Positions 9,625-18,577 of a stretch of 64,000 nt of DNA are shown one piece after another. The first letter of the stretch is position 1, and each line of letters begins with the position of its first letter. The DNA comes from Pseudomonas parakoreensis. GTDB lineage: Bacteria; Pseudomonadota; Gammaproteobacteria; Pseudomonadales; Pseudomonadaceae. The position numbers were made by a program, and so were the translations under genes. Under the pieces are notes generated by a model that was given only the letters and a program-made list of their open reading frames with translations, searched no databases and had not been told where the DNA came from. The stretch spans positions 458,917 to 522,916 of the forward strand of contig NZ_BQHY01000002.1 in the NCBI RefSeq assembly GCF_021602155.1. Reading direction: 5' to 3'.

Positions 9625-10284
9625 TCAGTCAGTACCGTACTTGGGCGAACGCGGACCGTACAACAGACCGGCGTGCTGACCGGCCGACAACAGACGATTG
9701 CTCGCCACGCCGGCAATCGGGTAACCGGCGTCGGTCGAACTGTTGATCACCTGTTTCACCGCCGCCGTGATCAGCATGCCAATCAGACCGCCACCGCTGT
9801 TGTTGCCGCCCTCTTCGCTCGACGCCCGCGCCGAACCGGTCCACAGCGTGGTGCCGGATTTCAGGTCCACCAGTTTGGCGGTGGCGGTCACCGCGGTTTC
9901 GCTGCTGATGACCATGTAACGCGTACCGTATTCGGTCACGGTGATGTACAACGCAGCGTCGGCGCCGAAGATTTCCTTCAGTTTGTTCGCCGGAGCCTGA
10001 TGGATGTCATCCGGTGTGGTCAGACCGTTCTGGCGGAAGGTTTCGTCCACCAGCGTGATCGGCAGTACGTAGTAACCGGCTTCAGCGAGTGGGAATGTCA
10101 CCTGCGACAGCAGGCTGTACGACGCCTTCACGTCGGGCGAGGTGTTCAGCGGCGGCAGCACCAGAATGGTCTTCGGCCGTGCCTGCTTGTACGCCGAGTA
10201 ATCCACGGTTTTCGGCGCGACGCAGCCACCGAGCACGGTCAGGGCCAAACCGGCGGCCAGCAGTTTCAGGGTGCGCGAGATCAT
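9625..10284 (-). CDS. GNA1162-like (DUF799) lipoprotein
   Basis: A 219-residue lipoprotein. The signal peptide ends in the lipobox LTVLGGC, cysteine near position 21, so the mature protein is lipid-anchored; the residue after Cys is Val, which fits outer-membrane sorting. The mature part begins with KTILVLPPLNTSPDVKASYSLLSQVTFPLAEAGYYVLP and ends in a glycine-rich helix region, as in the DUF799 / Neisseria GNA1162 family, which resembles TolB- or CsgG-like periplasmic assembly factors. Its start overlaps the stop of the DUF4810 gene (ATGA). With the upstream CsgG-like gene it forms a three-gene envelope operon. Family assignment is firm; the function is not known. Confidence 0.85.
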   Translation of the reverse strand: MISRTLKLLAAGLALTVLGGCVAPKTVDYSAYKQARPKTILVLPPLNTSPDVKASYSLLSQVTFPLAEAGYYVLPITLVDETFRQNGLTTPDDIHQAPANKLKEIFGADAALYITVTEYGTRYMVISSETAVTATAKLVDLKSGTTLWTGSARASSEEGGNNSGGGLIGMLITAAVKQVINSSTDAGYPIAGVASNRLLSAGQHAGLLYGPRSPKYGTD

Positions 10285-10649
10285 TTGGCGTCTCCGGTCT
10301 TGGCGTTTTTAAGCAGAAAATCCATGTACGGGCCGGACTCGGGAAACAGCGCTTTTTCGGTGCGGAACTGCTGCACCATCTGATCGTCCTTGCCCATGCT
10401 CAGGTACAGCAGGCCCAGGTGCGCGTGATAGCCCGGCGGCACGGCCTTGCCGGTGGAACGGATCTTTTGCAGATCGCGCTCCAGCACTTCGGCCTGGGCT
10501 TCCTTCGGTTCTTCGCCTTTGAAGTATTCGTAGACCTGCGGTTGATAGTCTTCCCACTGGTACAGGGTTTTCGGGCTGCTGCAACCGGCCAGCAAGGCGC
10601 TGGCGGCCAGCGTCAGGGCCAGCAGCGACCGCGACAAAGTCAGATTCAT
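10281..10649 (-). CDS. DUF4810 family lipoprotein
   Basis: A 122-residue lipoprotein. The signal peptide MNLTLSRSLLALTLAASALLAGC ends in the lipobox LLAGC. The mature part starts SSPKTLYQWEDYQPQVYEYFKG, typical for DUF4810, and continues with TPR-like helices (PPGYHAHLGLLYLSMGKDDQMVQQFRTEKALFPES). AAGGAG lies just before the ATG. It sits between a CsgG-like and a GNA1162-like gene, a conserved order in proteobacteria, and the three products are likely to act together at the inner face of the outer membrane. This partnership is inferred from gene order; no biochemical role can be read from the sequence. Confidence 0.87.
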   Translation of the reverse strand: MNLTLSRSLLALTLAASALLAGCSSPKTLYQWEDYQPQVYEYFKGEEPKEAQAEVLERDLQKIRSTGKAVPPGYHAHLGLLYLSMGKDDQMVQQFRTEKALFPESGPYMDFLLKNAKTGDAK

Positions 10650-10678
10650 GGGGTGTTGCTCCTTGCAATGAATAACGA

Positions 10679-11371
10679 TCAGTTAGCCGGTTTCCAGGCA
10701 CCGGCGTTCATGCCATCGACCAGACGATTGATCGCCTCGCGCATGGCCAGATCAAGGACTTTGCCGTTGAGGGTGGAGTCGTACGCGGCGGTACCGCCAA
10801 AACCGATGATTTCGCGGTTGGACAAGGCGTACTCGCCGGCGCCCTGCGTCGAATACACCACTTCGGAGGTGCTGATGTTGACGATGTTCAGGTTGACCTT
10901 GGCGTAAGCGACCTGAGTCTTGCCCCGGCCGAGAATGCCGAACAGTTGGTGGTCGCCGGTTTCCTTGCGGCCGAACTCGGTGACGTCACCGGTGACCACG
11001 TAATCGGCGCCCTTGAGGCGCTGGGCCTGGCCCTTGATCGCGGCTTCCTGCTGGATCTCGCCCATGTTGTCGCGGTCCAGTACCGAGAAACGGTTGGTCT
11101 GCTGCAGGTGAGTGATCAGGATGGTCTTGGCCTGGCCGCCGAGACGATCGACACCGTCGGAGAAGATCCCGCGCATGTAGCTGGAGCGGTTATCGAACTT
11201 GCCCACCGCCATCGGTACGCGAGCGCCGGTCCAGACTTGCGTGGCGCTCTCGACCTTGGCCACCGGCAGTGCGCGGGAGCTTTCGGTGGCGCAGCTGGCA
11301 AGGGAGCTGGCAAGGGTGCCGAGCACGGCAATCGCAACGCCTGAGACCAACATCCGGGAGATCATTCTCAC
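10679..11371 (-). CDS. CsgG/HfaB family lipoprotein
   Basis: About 230 residues. A signal peptide with hydrophobic core MLVSGVAIAVLGTLASSLASC ends in a lipobox (SLASC). The mature region has the CsgG fold signature: PMAVGKFDNRSSYMRG, AKTILITHLQQTNRFSVLDRDNM, ADYVVTGDVTEF, then YAKVNLNIVNISTSEVVYS. CsgG forms the curli export pore; many homologues without curli genes form uncharacterised outer-membrane or periplasmic complexes. The longest frame starts far upstream, but AAGGA stands seven bases before the GTG chosen here; an ATG six bases later is the alternative. It is first in the operon with the DUF4810 and GNA1162-like lipoproteins, with 29 bases to the next gene. Confidence 0.85.
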   Translation of the reverse strand: MRMISRMLVSGVAIAVLGTLASSLASCATESSRALPVAKVESATQVWTGARVPMAVGKFDNRSSYMRGIFSDGVDRLGGQAKTILITHLQQTNRFSVLDRDNMGEIQQEAAIKGQAQRLKGADYVVTGDVTEFGRKETGDHQLFGILGRGKTQVAYAKVNLNIVNISTSEVVYSTQGAGEYALSNREIIGFGGTAAYDSTLNGKVLDLAMREAINRLVDGMNAGAWKPAN

Positions 11372-11519
11372 TGTGCATTCCTTCTGAAAAAACGGTGTGT
11401 CCCGGCACGGCAAAGCGGTGGGGAGCAGGAAAAGGGGCGGCATTATGACAAAGTGCCATCATTCGCGACAGATTTTTTTGACGCCAATGAATTGGCTGAT
11501 CTGAACACCACAAATCCCC

Positions 11520-11610
11520 CCTGTAGGAGCTGCCGAAGGCTGCGATCTTTTGACTTGGCTTTTTAAAAACAAGATCAAAAGATCGCAGCCTGCGGCAGCT
11601 CCTACAGGGG
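11520..11610. repeat. Inverted REP pair
   Basis: Two inverted copies of the GGAGCTGCCGAAGGCTGCGATC element around the AT-rich centre GACTTGGCTTTTTAAAAACA. It begins about 150 bases upstream of the CsgG-like start and lies directly after the dnaE2 stop, so it is in the right place to terminate the mutagenesis operon. Confidence 0.85.
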
Positions 11611-11617
11611 ATCGGTG

Positions 11618-14600
11618 TTAATGGAAGTCGCGGCTCTGTACGCGGATGCCGTCGAGCAGCGGACTCAGATCGCTCAGCCGCCCGGCGATCAGGTGCCGCA
11701 CTTCGCCCTCACGCTCCCAGCGGCCGTCAACCTTGAGCAGTTGCGAGCCGACCAGCACCTGACGCTGACGCTCGGCCAGATCGCGCCAGACCACCACGTT
11801 GACGTTGCCGAATTCGTCTTCGAGGGTGACGAAGGTTACGCCGCTGGCGGTGCCCGGTCGCTGACGCCCGGTGACCAGCCCGGCGATGCTCACTGGCCGG
11901 CCGTGTTCCACGTCCAGCAACTCCTGTGAACTGCGGCAACGCCGGGCCTTGAGTTCGCCACGCAGCAACGCCAACGGATGCGGCCCCAGGGTGGTGCCAA
12001 GCGTCGCGTAATCGGCCTGCAAGTCCTCGCCGACACTCGGTTTGGGCAGCAGCACATCGGGCTCTTCCTGGCTCGGCAAGCCGGCAAACAGACCCAGCTG
12101 TTTCTGCACCCCGGCCACTTCCCAGCGCGCGCGATGCCGATGCCCGGCCATCCCGCGCAACGCCCCGGCATCGGCGAGCAACGCCTGGGCCCGACTGTCG
12201 AGCGCGGCCCGTTCGCCCAGGTCGGCGACATCGGCAAACGCTCCCCGCGCCCGCGCCGCCTCAATGCGCCGCGCATCGTCCTCGCGAAAGCCCTTGATCA
12301 TCCGCAGGCCCATGCGGATCGCCGGTTGCGCGCCGCTGATCGGTTCCAGGCTGCAATCCCAGTCGCTGGCACGCACGTCCACCGGACGGATCTGCAATTG
12401 ATGGCGGCGCGCGTCCTGAAGGATCTGATCCGGGCTGTAGAAACCCATCGGCCAGCTATTGATCAGCGCACAGGCGAAGGCTGCCGGTTCGTGGCACTTG
12501 AGCCAGCAACTGGCGTAGGTCAGCAAGGCGAAACTGGCAGCGTGGGATTCGGGAAACCCGTAACTGCCGAACCCCTTGATCTGCTCGAAGATCTGCGCGG
12601 CGAACTCCGGGCTGTAGCCGTTTTTCTTCATCCCGGCAGCCAGACGCTCCTTGTGCGGCTCCAGCCCGCCGTGGCGTTTCCACGCGGCCATCGAGCGACG
12701 TAACTGATCGGCCTCACCGGGGCTGTAGTCGGCGGCGACGATGGCGATCTGCATCACCTGTTCCTGAAACAGCGGCACGCCGAGGGTGCGCTTGAGCACC
12801 ACTTCCAGTTCCGGTGAGGGATAGGTTTCCGGCTCTTCCTTGTTCCGGCGACGCAGGTACGGATGAACCATCCCGCCCTGAATCGGCCCCGGGCGGACGA
12901 TGGCGACCTCAATCACCAGGTCGTAGAACTTCGTCGGCTTCAGGCGCGGCAGCATCGACATCTGCGCCCGCGATTCGATCTGGAACACGCCGATGGTGTC
13001 GGCGCGGCTGATCATCTCGTAGGTCGGTTTGTCTTCTGCGGGAATCGTCGCCAGGCTCAGATCCAGATGCCGATGCCGACGCAGCAAGTCGAAGCAGCGA
13101 CGGATCGCACTGAGCATGCCGAGGGCGAGGATATCGACCTTGAGCAGCCCGACCGCGTCGAGGTCGTCCTTGTCCCACTGAATGATCGTGCGCTCGGCCA
13201 TGGCCGCGTTTTCCACCGGCACCAGGGTGTCCAGTGGCTGTTCGGAAATCACGAAACCGCCGGGGTGCTGCGACAGGTGCCGGGGGAAGCCGATCAGTTG
13301 CCCGGTCAGGCTCAGCACCCGGCGCAGTACCGGGCTGTCGGGATCGAAGCCGCCTTCGAGCAAGCGTGCCAGCGGCGGTGTTTCATCGCTCCAGTGACCG
13401 CAGCAATCGGCCAGCGCATTGATCTGATCCGGCGGCAAGCCCAAGGCCTTGGCTACATCGCGCACCGCACCGGCGGCGTGGTAAGTACTGACCACCGCCG
13501 TCAGCGCTGCCCGCTGGCGACCATATCGGCGAAACACGTATTGCAGGACTTCTTCGCGGCGTTCGTGCTCGAAATCCACATCAATGTCCGGCGGCTCGTT
13601 GCGCTCCTTGGACATGAAGCGTTCGAACAGCAGCGTGGTGCGATCCGGGTCGATCTCGGTGATGCCCAAGGCAAAACACACTGCCGAGTTGGCCGCCGAG
13701 CCGCGGCCCTGACAGAGAATCCTTTGCCCGCGGGCAAAGCGCACCACGTCGTGCACGGTGAGGAAGTAGCTTTCGTAGCCGAGTTCGGCGATCAGTTTCA
13801 GCTCGTCATCAATTTGCTTGAGCACTTTGGCCTGTGGTCCTTGCGGCCAGCGCCAGGCAATGCCTTCTTCGGTCAGTTGCCGCAACCAGGAACTACCGGT
13901 GTGTCCCTCTGGCACCAGCTCTCTCGGATACTCATAGCGCAACTCGCCAAGATCGAAGGTGCAGCGCCGCGCCAGTTGCACCGAGGCGTCGAGCAACGCT
14001 TGCGGATACAGCTCGCGCAACACCTCGAGGCTGCGCAGATGGCGCTCGCCGTTGGGATGCAGGCGCAACCCGGCCTCGGCCACCGGGACGTGATGGCGGA
14101 TCGCGGTCATGGTGTCCTGCAGGGCGCGCCGGCCACGGGCGTGCATGTGCACATCACCGCTGGCCACGGCGGCAATCTGCAGCTGCTCGGCCAGACTCCG
14201 CAGCGCCGCCAGCCGGCGCTGATCGTCCTGACCGCGATGCAACTGCACCGCCAGATACAGGCGCGCGCCGAAAGTCTGTTTCAGCCAGCACCCCTCTTGC
14301 ACGTCATCGACGCTGTCCGGCACCCACACGATAAACAATCCCGGCAGCGGCTCGCTGAAATCCTCGCGCAGCACCTGATACTGGCCCTTCTGCGTACGCC
14401 GCCGGGCCTGAGTGATCAAGCCGCACAAGGCCTGATAGCCCGCAAGATTTTCCACCAGTAGTAGCAGTTTCGGGCCGTTGTCGATGCGTATTTCGCTGCC
14501 GATGATCAGCGGCAGCTCTACCGATTTCGCCGCTTGCCAGGCGCGGACGATCCCGGCCAGCGTGCACTCGTCGGTGATGGCCAGCGCCTGATAACCGTGT

Positions 14601-14695
14601 TTTTTCGCCCGCTGAAACAGCTCAAGGGCACTGGAGGCACCGCGCTGGAAACTGAAGTTCGACAGGCAATGCAGCTCGGCATAACCATCGCTCAT
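11618..14695 (-). CDS. dnaE2: Error-prone DNA polymerase III alpha subunit DnaE2 (ImuC)
   Basis: A 1025-residue C-family polymerase that carries out translesion synthesis during the SOS response. The N-terminal PHP domain begins [17 protein letters not shown]; the catalytic aspartates lie in [12 protein letters not shown] near residue 373; the C-terminal OB-fold ([30 protein letters not shown]) is present, whereas the beta-clamp-binding tail of DnaE1 is reduced, as expected for DnaE2. The start was chosen because its ATG overlaps the imuB stop (ATGA), seven codons inside the longest frame. It is the last gene of lexA-imuA-imuB-dnaE2. Partners are the clamp-binding ImuB and the RecA-like ImuA. 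Induction by LexA cleavage is expected from the operator at 17341. Confidence 0.96.
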   Translation of the reverse strand: MSDGYAELHCLSNFSFQRGASSALELFQRAKKHGYQALAITDECTLAGIVRAWQAAKSVELPLIIGSEIRIDNGPKLLLLVENLAGYQALCGLITQARRRTQKGQYQVLREDFSEPLPGLFIVWVPDSVDDVQEGCWLKQTFGARLYLAVQLHRGQDDQRRLAALRSLAEQLQIAAVASGDVHMHARGRRALQDTMTAIRHHVPVAEAGLRLHPNGERHLRSLEVLRELYPQALLDASVQLARRCTFDLGELRYEYPRELVPEGHTGSSWLRQLTEEGIAWRWPQGPQAKVLKQIDDELKLIAELGYESYFLTVHDVVRFARGQRILCQGRGSAANSAVCFALGITEIDPDRTTLLFERFMSKERNEPPDIDVDFEHERREEVLQYVFRRYGRQRAALTAVVSTYHAAGAVRDVAKALGLPPDQINALADCCGHWSDETPPLARLLEGGFDPDSPVLRRVLSLTGQLIGFPRHLSQHPGGFVISEQPLDTLVPVENAAMAERTIIQWDKDDLDAVGLLKVDILALGMLSAIRRCFDLLRRHRHLDLSLATIPAEDKPTYEMISRADTIGVFQIESRAQMSMLPRLKPTKFYDLVIEVAIVRPGPIQGGMVHPYLRRRNKEEPETYPSPELEVVLKRTLGVPLFQEQVMQIAIVAADYSPGEADQLRRSMAAWKRHGGLEPHKERLAAGMKKNGYSPEFAAQIFEQIKGFGSYGFPESHAASFALLTYASCWLKCHEPAAFACALINSWPMGFYSPDQILQDARRHQLQIRPVDVRASDWDCSLEPISGAQPAIRMGLRMIKGFREDDARRIEAARARGAFADVADLGERAALDSRAQALLADAGALRGMAGHRHRARWEVAGVQKQLGLFAGLPSQEEPDVLLPKPSVGEDLQADYATLGTTLGPHPLALLRGELKARRCRSSQELLDVEHGRPVSIAGLVTGRQRPGTASGVTFVTLEDEFGNVNVVVWRDLAERQRQVLVGSQLLKVDGRWEREGEVRHLIAGRLSDLSPLLDGIRVQSRDFH

Positions 14696-16107
14696 GCAAA
14701 CCAGCCCTGCAGCCACAACGGGCCGCCCTCGCCCACTGCCCGATAGGCCCAGCCCTGCTGACCGGCGCGGTTCTGGATCAGGTAGTAATCGCGGCGCACG
14801 TCGTCACCGTCCCACCAGCCGGATTCGATGCGCTCCGGCCCCATGAGGATTCGCGCCGAACCTTCGGGCACGCTTTGCGGTTCGCCGAGCAACCAGCCCG
14901 GACGCTGCACGCTCGGCAAATCGCTGCAACGCTGTTTGTCGACAGCGTTCTGCCACGCACATTCGGGGCGATGGTCGGCCTGAAAGCGCAAACCCTGCAC
15001 CGCGTCATCGCCGAGCCGTGCGCGCAGGCGTTCGCGCAACTGTTCCCAGGGCAAGGTCTGTTGCGGACGGTCATCGAACAGTTCCTGAAACTGCGGCACA
15101 AAACTCGGCAGGTCTTCGGCACGCAGGCGAAAACCGCGCACCGGGGCCTCGACCTGGACTTGCTCCAGTCGCCCGCGGGCCAGTTCAAAGAGCATCGCCG
15201 GATCGCGCTCGGCGCTGAGCAGGCCGACCTTGATCAGCGTGTCCGGCAGCCCGGCGTGCTCCAGATGCAGGTCGAAACGCTGCACGCCGCTGTCACGTCC
15301 GCAGAGGAACGCCGACAGGTCAGCGGTCAAGCGGCGTAACGGGAACAGCAGCGCCTGATGCGACTGCACATCGAAATTGAGTTCGATGCGCACATCGAAA
15401 CGATCCGGCGGCAGGTAGAACGCCAAGGCCAGCGGCCGTGCACCGAACAGGGTGTCGAGATGCTTGAGCATCGACGCTTCGAAACGCCGGGCCAGGGCCT
15501 GACGTGGCAGGCTCTGCAGCTGGCTCAGGTGGCGCAGGCCCATGCGCGTCAGCGCCGTGGCGACTTGCGGCTCCAGCCCGACGCGGTCGACGGGCAACTG
15601 CCCGAGGTGATGTTGCAGGGCTTCACCGTCCGGTACGACGAGACCGTCGTAGGCGTTGGCCAGCACCCGCGCCGCCACCGGATTCGGTGCCGCGACGATG
15701 CGATGGCGGAAACCCAGCTCGGTCAGTTCCTTGCGCAGCCGCGCTTCGAACTGCGTCCAGGAACCGAACAGGCCCAGACTGGATTCGATCTCGAACACCA
15801 CGGTACGCGGGTAATGCACGCTGACCTGCGCGCTGAAACGATAGGCCCACGCGGCGAGAAACTGCTGCCAGTGTTCGACCTCGGCCAAATCGTAGTCGGC
15901 GGTGGCAAAACCTTTGCTCAACGCTTGTGCGGCGGTCATCGACTGGCCGGCACGCAGCCCGAGCTGACGCGCCGCTGGATTGACCGCTTGCAGCACCCGG
16001 CGCTGGGCCGGGCCACTGAGCAGCACCAACGGCTCATCGGGATCGGCACGCTGACGCAACACCGCGTCGAGGGCCAATTGCGGGAACAGAATACACACCC
16101 AGCGCAT
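14692..16107 (-). CDS. imuB: ImuB, inactive Y-family polymerase-like protein
   Basis: A 471-residue protein of the Y-family polymerase fold that is the scaffold of the mutasome, linking DnaE2 to the beta clamp. It begins [17 protein letters not shown] where active Y-family enzymes have an Asp-rich motif (such as DMDAFF); the first catalytic acidic residue is therefore missing, as is known for ImuB. The helix-hairpin-helix region ([20 protein letters not shown]) and the little-finger-like part follow. The first 34 codons of the longest frame overlap imuA and lack family features; starting at 16107 leaves a 7-base gap to imuA. The stop overlaps the dnaE2 start, consistent with coupled, stoichiometric synthesis. 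Confidence 0.94.
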   Translation of the reverse strand: MRWVCILFPQLALDAVLRQRADPDEPLVLLSGPAQRRVLQAVNPAARQLGLRAGQSMTAAQALSKGFATADYDLAEVEHWQQFLAAWAYRFSAQVSVHYPRTVVFEIESSLGLFGSWTQFEARLRKELTELGFRHRIVAAPNPVAARVLANAYDGLVVPDGEALQHHLGQLPVDRVGLEPQVATALTRMGLRHLSQLQSLPRQALARRFEASMLKHLDTLFGARPLALAFYLPPDRFDVRIELNFDVQSHQALLFPLRRLTADLSAFLCGRDSGVQRFDLHLEHAGLPDTLIKVGLLSAERDPAMLFELARGRLEQVQVEAPVRGFRLRAEDLPSFVPQFQELFDDRPQQTLPWEQLRERLRARLGDDAVQGLRFQADHRPECAWQNAVDKQRCSDLPSVQRPGWLLGEPQSVPEGSARILMGPERIESGWWDGDDVRRDYYLIQNRAGQQGWAYRAVGEGGPLWLQGWFA

Positions 16108-16114
16108 GACGACC

Positions 16115-16732
16115 TCAGTGCCCCACGGCAAACGCAATCGGCGCCGTGCGCGCCAGTCCGCCCCGGCATTTGAGCACGCGCAACTGGGCCGGTCTGGCAT
16201 CGATGGCAATCCGTAGCGCGGCCGGCGACGGGTTGATTGCCTCGCTCAGCGGGCGCCAGGCAAACGCCAGGGTCTGGCCGGTTTCCGCCGCCACCTGCAA
16301 GCGCCGCAACGCGCGGTCATCGGCCTTGTGCGGCCAGCACAGCACCGCGCCGCAACTGCCCGAACGCAGGCATTGTTCCGCCGCCCACAAGGCATCGCGT
16401 TCGCTGGCCTGGATTACCGACAACTGACGCAGATCGACCCCGGCGTTCGCCCACGCCTGCGGGTACGGTACGAACGGTGGCGCCACCAGCACGATGCGCT
16501 CGCCCGCCGCCGACAGCCGCGCCAGCGTCGGCCACACCAGTTGCAGCTCGCCAACCCCGGGCCCGGCCAGGAGGATTTCGCTCAGCGCCGCTTCCGGCCA
16601 GCCGCCGCTGGGCAACGCCGCATCGAGCGCGGCATGCCCGGTGGGTTGCGGGCTGGCCGCCGGCGGCGCAGGCCGGCCCTTCCAGACCTGGCCGCCATTG
16701 AACAGCGTATCGAGTGCAACGACGGCGCCCAT
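16115..16732 (-). CDS. imuA: ImuA, RecA/SulA-like translesion synthesis factor
   Basis: A 205-residue RecA-fold protein of the SOS mutagenesis cassette. The RecA-like core is recognisable (ALDAALPSGGWPEAALSEILLAGPGVGELQLVWPTLARLSAAGERIVLVAPPFVPYPQAWANAGVDLRQL is the usual opening, but shown here only as regions around residues 35-105). A strict Walker A lysine is not evident in GPGVGELQL. ImuA is thought to link the DnaE2-ImuB complex to RecA filaments. Its ATG overlaps the lexA stop by one base, so both are translated from one transcript. Confidence 0.92.
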   Translation of the reverse strand: MGAVVALDTLFNGGQVWKGRPAPPAASPQPTGHAALDAALPSGGWPEAALSEILLAGPGVGELQLVWPTLARLSAAGERIVLVAPPFVPYPQAWANAGVDLRQLSVIQASERDALWAAEQCLRSGSCGAVLCWPHKADDRALRRLQVAAETGQTLAFAWRPLSEAINPSPAALRIAIDARPAQLRVLKCRGGLARTAPIAFAVGH

Positions 16733-17349
16733 CAGCCTTGCCTCACCAGACCGCAGAACACCCCTTCGATGGCCAGGTCCTGATCGTCGCGCACGACAAT
16801 CGGCTGGTACGCCGGGTTGCGCGGTAGCAGCCGCACTGTAGTGCCGACACGTTCGAAGCGTTTGATCGTCACCTCACCGTCGAGTCGCGCCACCACGATC
16901 TGGCCGTTGAGCGCCTCGGGATTGCGCTTCACTCCCACCAGATCACCGTCGAGAATGCCGTCCTCGATCATCGAGTCGCCCTGCACCCGCAACATGTAGT
17001 CGGGCGCACGGGAGAACAGCGCGGGATCAAGCATCAAGCGGTTATGGATGTCGGCATCGGCACCGATCGGTGCGCCGGCAGCGACCCGGCCGAGCACCGG
17101 AATATCCAGCAGCTCCGGGCGCGGCGCTTGCCCAAGCAGGCGAATGCCCCGGGCCTGGTGCGGGTTGACCTCGATAAACCCGGCTTCGGTGAGCGCCAGC
17201 ACATGCTTGCGCGCCACGCTGCGCGAGGCAAAACCAAAAGCCTCGCTGATTTCAGCGAGGCTTGGGGACTGACCGTGTTCGGCGATGCGTTCGCGGATAA
17301 AGGTCAGGATGGCGGTACGGCGAGGAGTAAGATTGATCATGGAGTACAT
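16732..17349 (-). CDS. lexA: LexA2-type SOS repressor
   Basis: A 205-residue LexA heading the mutagenesis operon. Residues 1-70 are the winged helix (TPRRTAILTFIRERI, then FASRSVARKHVLALTEAGFIEV). The self-cleavage bond is A91-G92 in GRVAAGAPIG; the catalytic dyad is S126 (QGDSMIEDG) and K163 (GEVTIKRF). The recognition helix FASRSVARKHV differs from the classical LexA helix, as in the second LexA of pseudomonads and xanthomonads, which binds GTAC-N4-GTAC-like sites. Start at 17349 has GGAG five bases upstream; that GGAG is itself part of the operator. Another chromosomal lexA (with sulA) is expected elsewhere. Confidence 0.95.
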   Translation of the reverse strand: MYSMINLTPRRTAILTFIRERIAEHGQSPSLAEISEAFGFASRSVARKHVLALTEAGFIEVNPHQARGIRLLGQAPRPELLDIPVLGRVAAGAPIGADADIHNRLMLDPALFSRAPDYMLRVQGDSMIEDGILDGDLVGVKRNPEALNGQIVVARLDGEVTIKRFERVGTTVRLLPRNPAYQPIVVRDDQDLAIEGVFCGLVRQG

Positions 17350-17358
17350 TTGTACTCC
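17341..17358. promoter_or_regulatory. LexA2 operator palindrome overlapping lexA start
   Basis: GGAGTACATTTGTACTCC has perfect 8-base arms (GGAGTACA / TGTACTCC) around TT and contains GTAC-N4-GTAC, as described for LexA2-type operators in Pseudomonas putida. On the coding strand it covers the ribosome-binding GGAG and the first three codons of lexA, so bound repressor would cover the start region of the operon (transcription block is the known mode; the overlap with the ribosome-binding site is seen in the sequence). Confidence 0.85.
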
Positions 17359-17414
17359 TGTGGGATTTTACTGACAAGCACCGCCAGTCGGCCTGGATTG
17401 ATCATTCACAAAAA

Positions 17415-17550
17415 TCAAAAGATCGCAGCCTCGTTTCACTCGGCAGCGCCTACAAAGAAGACGACTCGGGAACCTGTAGGAGCTGCCGAAGGCTGCGATC
17501 TTTTGATCTTTTTTAAAAATCGCAGCCTGCGGCAGCTCCTACAGGGGAAC
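17415..17550. repeat. REP elements, one degenerate copy and one inverted pair
   Basis: A degenerate copy (AAAAGATCGCAGCCTCGTTTC and on to about 17453) is followed by a complete inverted pair (17475-17550) of the GGAGCTGCCGAAGGCTGCGATC class. The pair lies directly after the stop of the LysR gene at 17557 and can terminate it. Confidence 0.82.
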
Positions 17551-17556
17551 GGGGCT

Positions 17557-18474
17557 TCAGTTGAGGCCGCGTTCGGCGAGGAAGGCGGCAATGTAATCGA
17601 TGAACGCCACGACCTTGGCCGTGGCCCGCCGATGGCTCGGGTACACCGCGAGAATGTGCGGGCCGAAGCTGTCCGGGTCGATTTCGTAGTCAGCCATGAC
17701 CCGTACCAGACGCCCGTCGGCGATGTACGGCGCGGCGCTCCACAGCGGTGTGTGCAGCAAGCCGCGTCCGGCCAGGGCGCTGGCCAGCAGCAGGTCGTAA
17801 TTGTCACTGCGCAACCGCGGCGCCGTCGGCTGTGACAGGCTCAGACGCTGGCCGTCGCGCTCGGCCCACCAGAACTCGCGACTGAGCAACGGGTGCTGAT
17901 ACAACAGCCATTCATGCTGCTCAAGGGTTTGCGGATTCACCGGCAAGCCCTTGCGCGCCAGATACTCCGGGCTGCCGCACAAGGCCAGACGATTGCTGCC
18001 GACCACCCGCGCAATCAGCCCCGGCAAGTCGTCATGGCCCTCGCGCAAGGCCAGGTCATAGCCGCTTTCCAGCAGATTGACAAACGCGTCGCACAGATCC
18101 ACTTGCAGGCTGATCTGCGGGTATTGCTGCAAGAAACCGTCGCACACCTGATCAAGAAACGCCCGCCCATAAGCCAGTGGCGCGGTGATTTTCAGATTGC
18201 CGCGCAGACCGTGCTGCAATTGCTCGATCTCTTCGCCGGCCTCCTCCAGCCGCTGCAACACCAGCCGTGCGGTTTCCAGGTAGACCCGGCCGATTTCGGT
18301 CAGCAGGATCCGCCGCGTGCTGCGCTCGAACAGTCGCGCACCGAGTTCCGCCTCCAGGTGATTGACCGCTTTGGTCAGGGCCGACGGGGTCTTGCCCAGT
18401 TGCTCGGCCGCGCGACTGAAACTGCCGAGTTGCGCGGTGACCACGAACATTTTCAGTGCACCCAACTTGTCCAT
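17557..18474 (-). CDS. LysR family transcriptional regulator
   Basis: A 305-residue LysR regulator: winged helix at residues 1-60 (FVVTAQLGSFSRAAEQLGKTPSALTKAVNHLEAELG), linker helix, and the periplasmic-binding-protein-like effector domain (about 90-300). The domain architecture resembles CrgA-like LysR proteins. It is divergent from the amidohydrolase gene with 103 bases between the two starts, the usual place for a LysR site that regulates both; no unambiguous T-N11-A box was singled out. It probably controls the amidohydrolase (inference from position). Confidence 0.9.
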   Translation of the reverse strand: MDKLGALKMFVVTAQLGSFSRAAEQLGKTPSALTKAVNHLEAELGARLFERSTRRILLTEIGRVYLETARLVLQRLEEAGEEIEQLQHGLRGNLKITAPLAYGRAFLDQVCDGFLQQYPQISLQVDLCDAFVNLLESGYDLALREGHDDLPGLIARVVGSNRLALCGSPEYLARKGLPVNPQTLEQHEWLLYQHPLLSREFWWAERDGQRLSLSQPTAPRLRSDNYDLLLASALAGRGLLHTPLWSAAPYIADGRLVRVMADYEIDPDSFGPHILAVYPSHRRATAKVVAFIDYIAAFLAERGLN

Positions 18475-18577
18475 GTTTTTTCCATTCAGGCAAAAACGTT
18501 TTTCGTGAGGAAGGCGTTCTGTTGGCCAGTGTCAGCCACTAATCTGGCCATCAGACGCAATAACAAGGAAATCTTCA

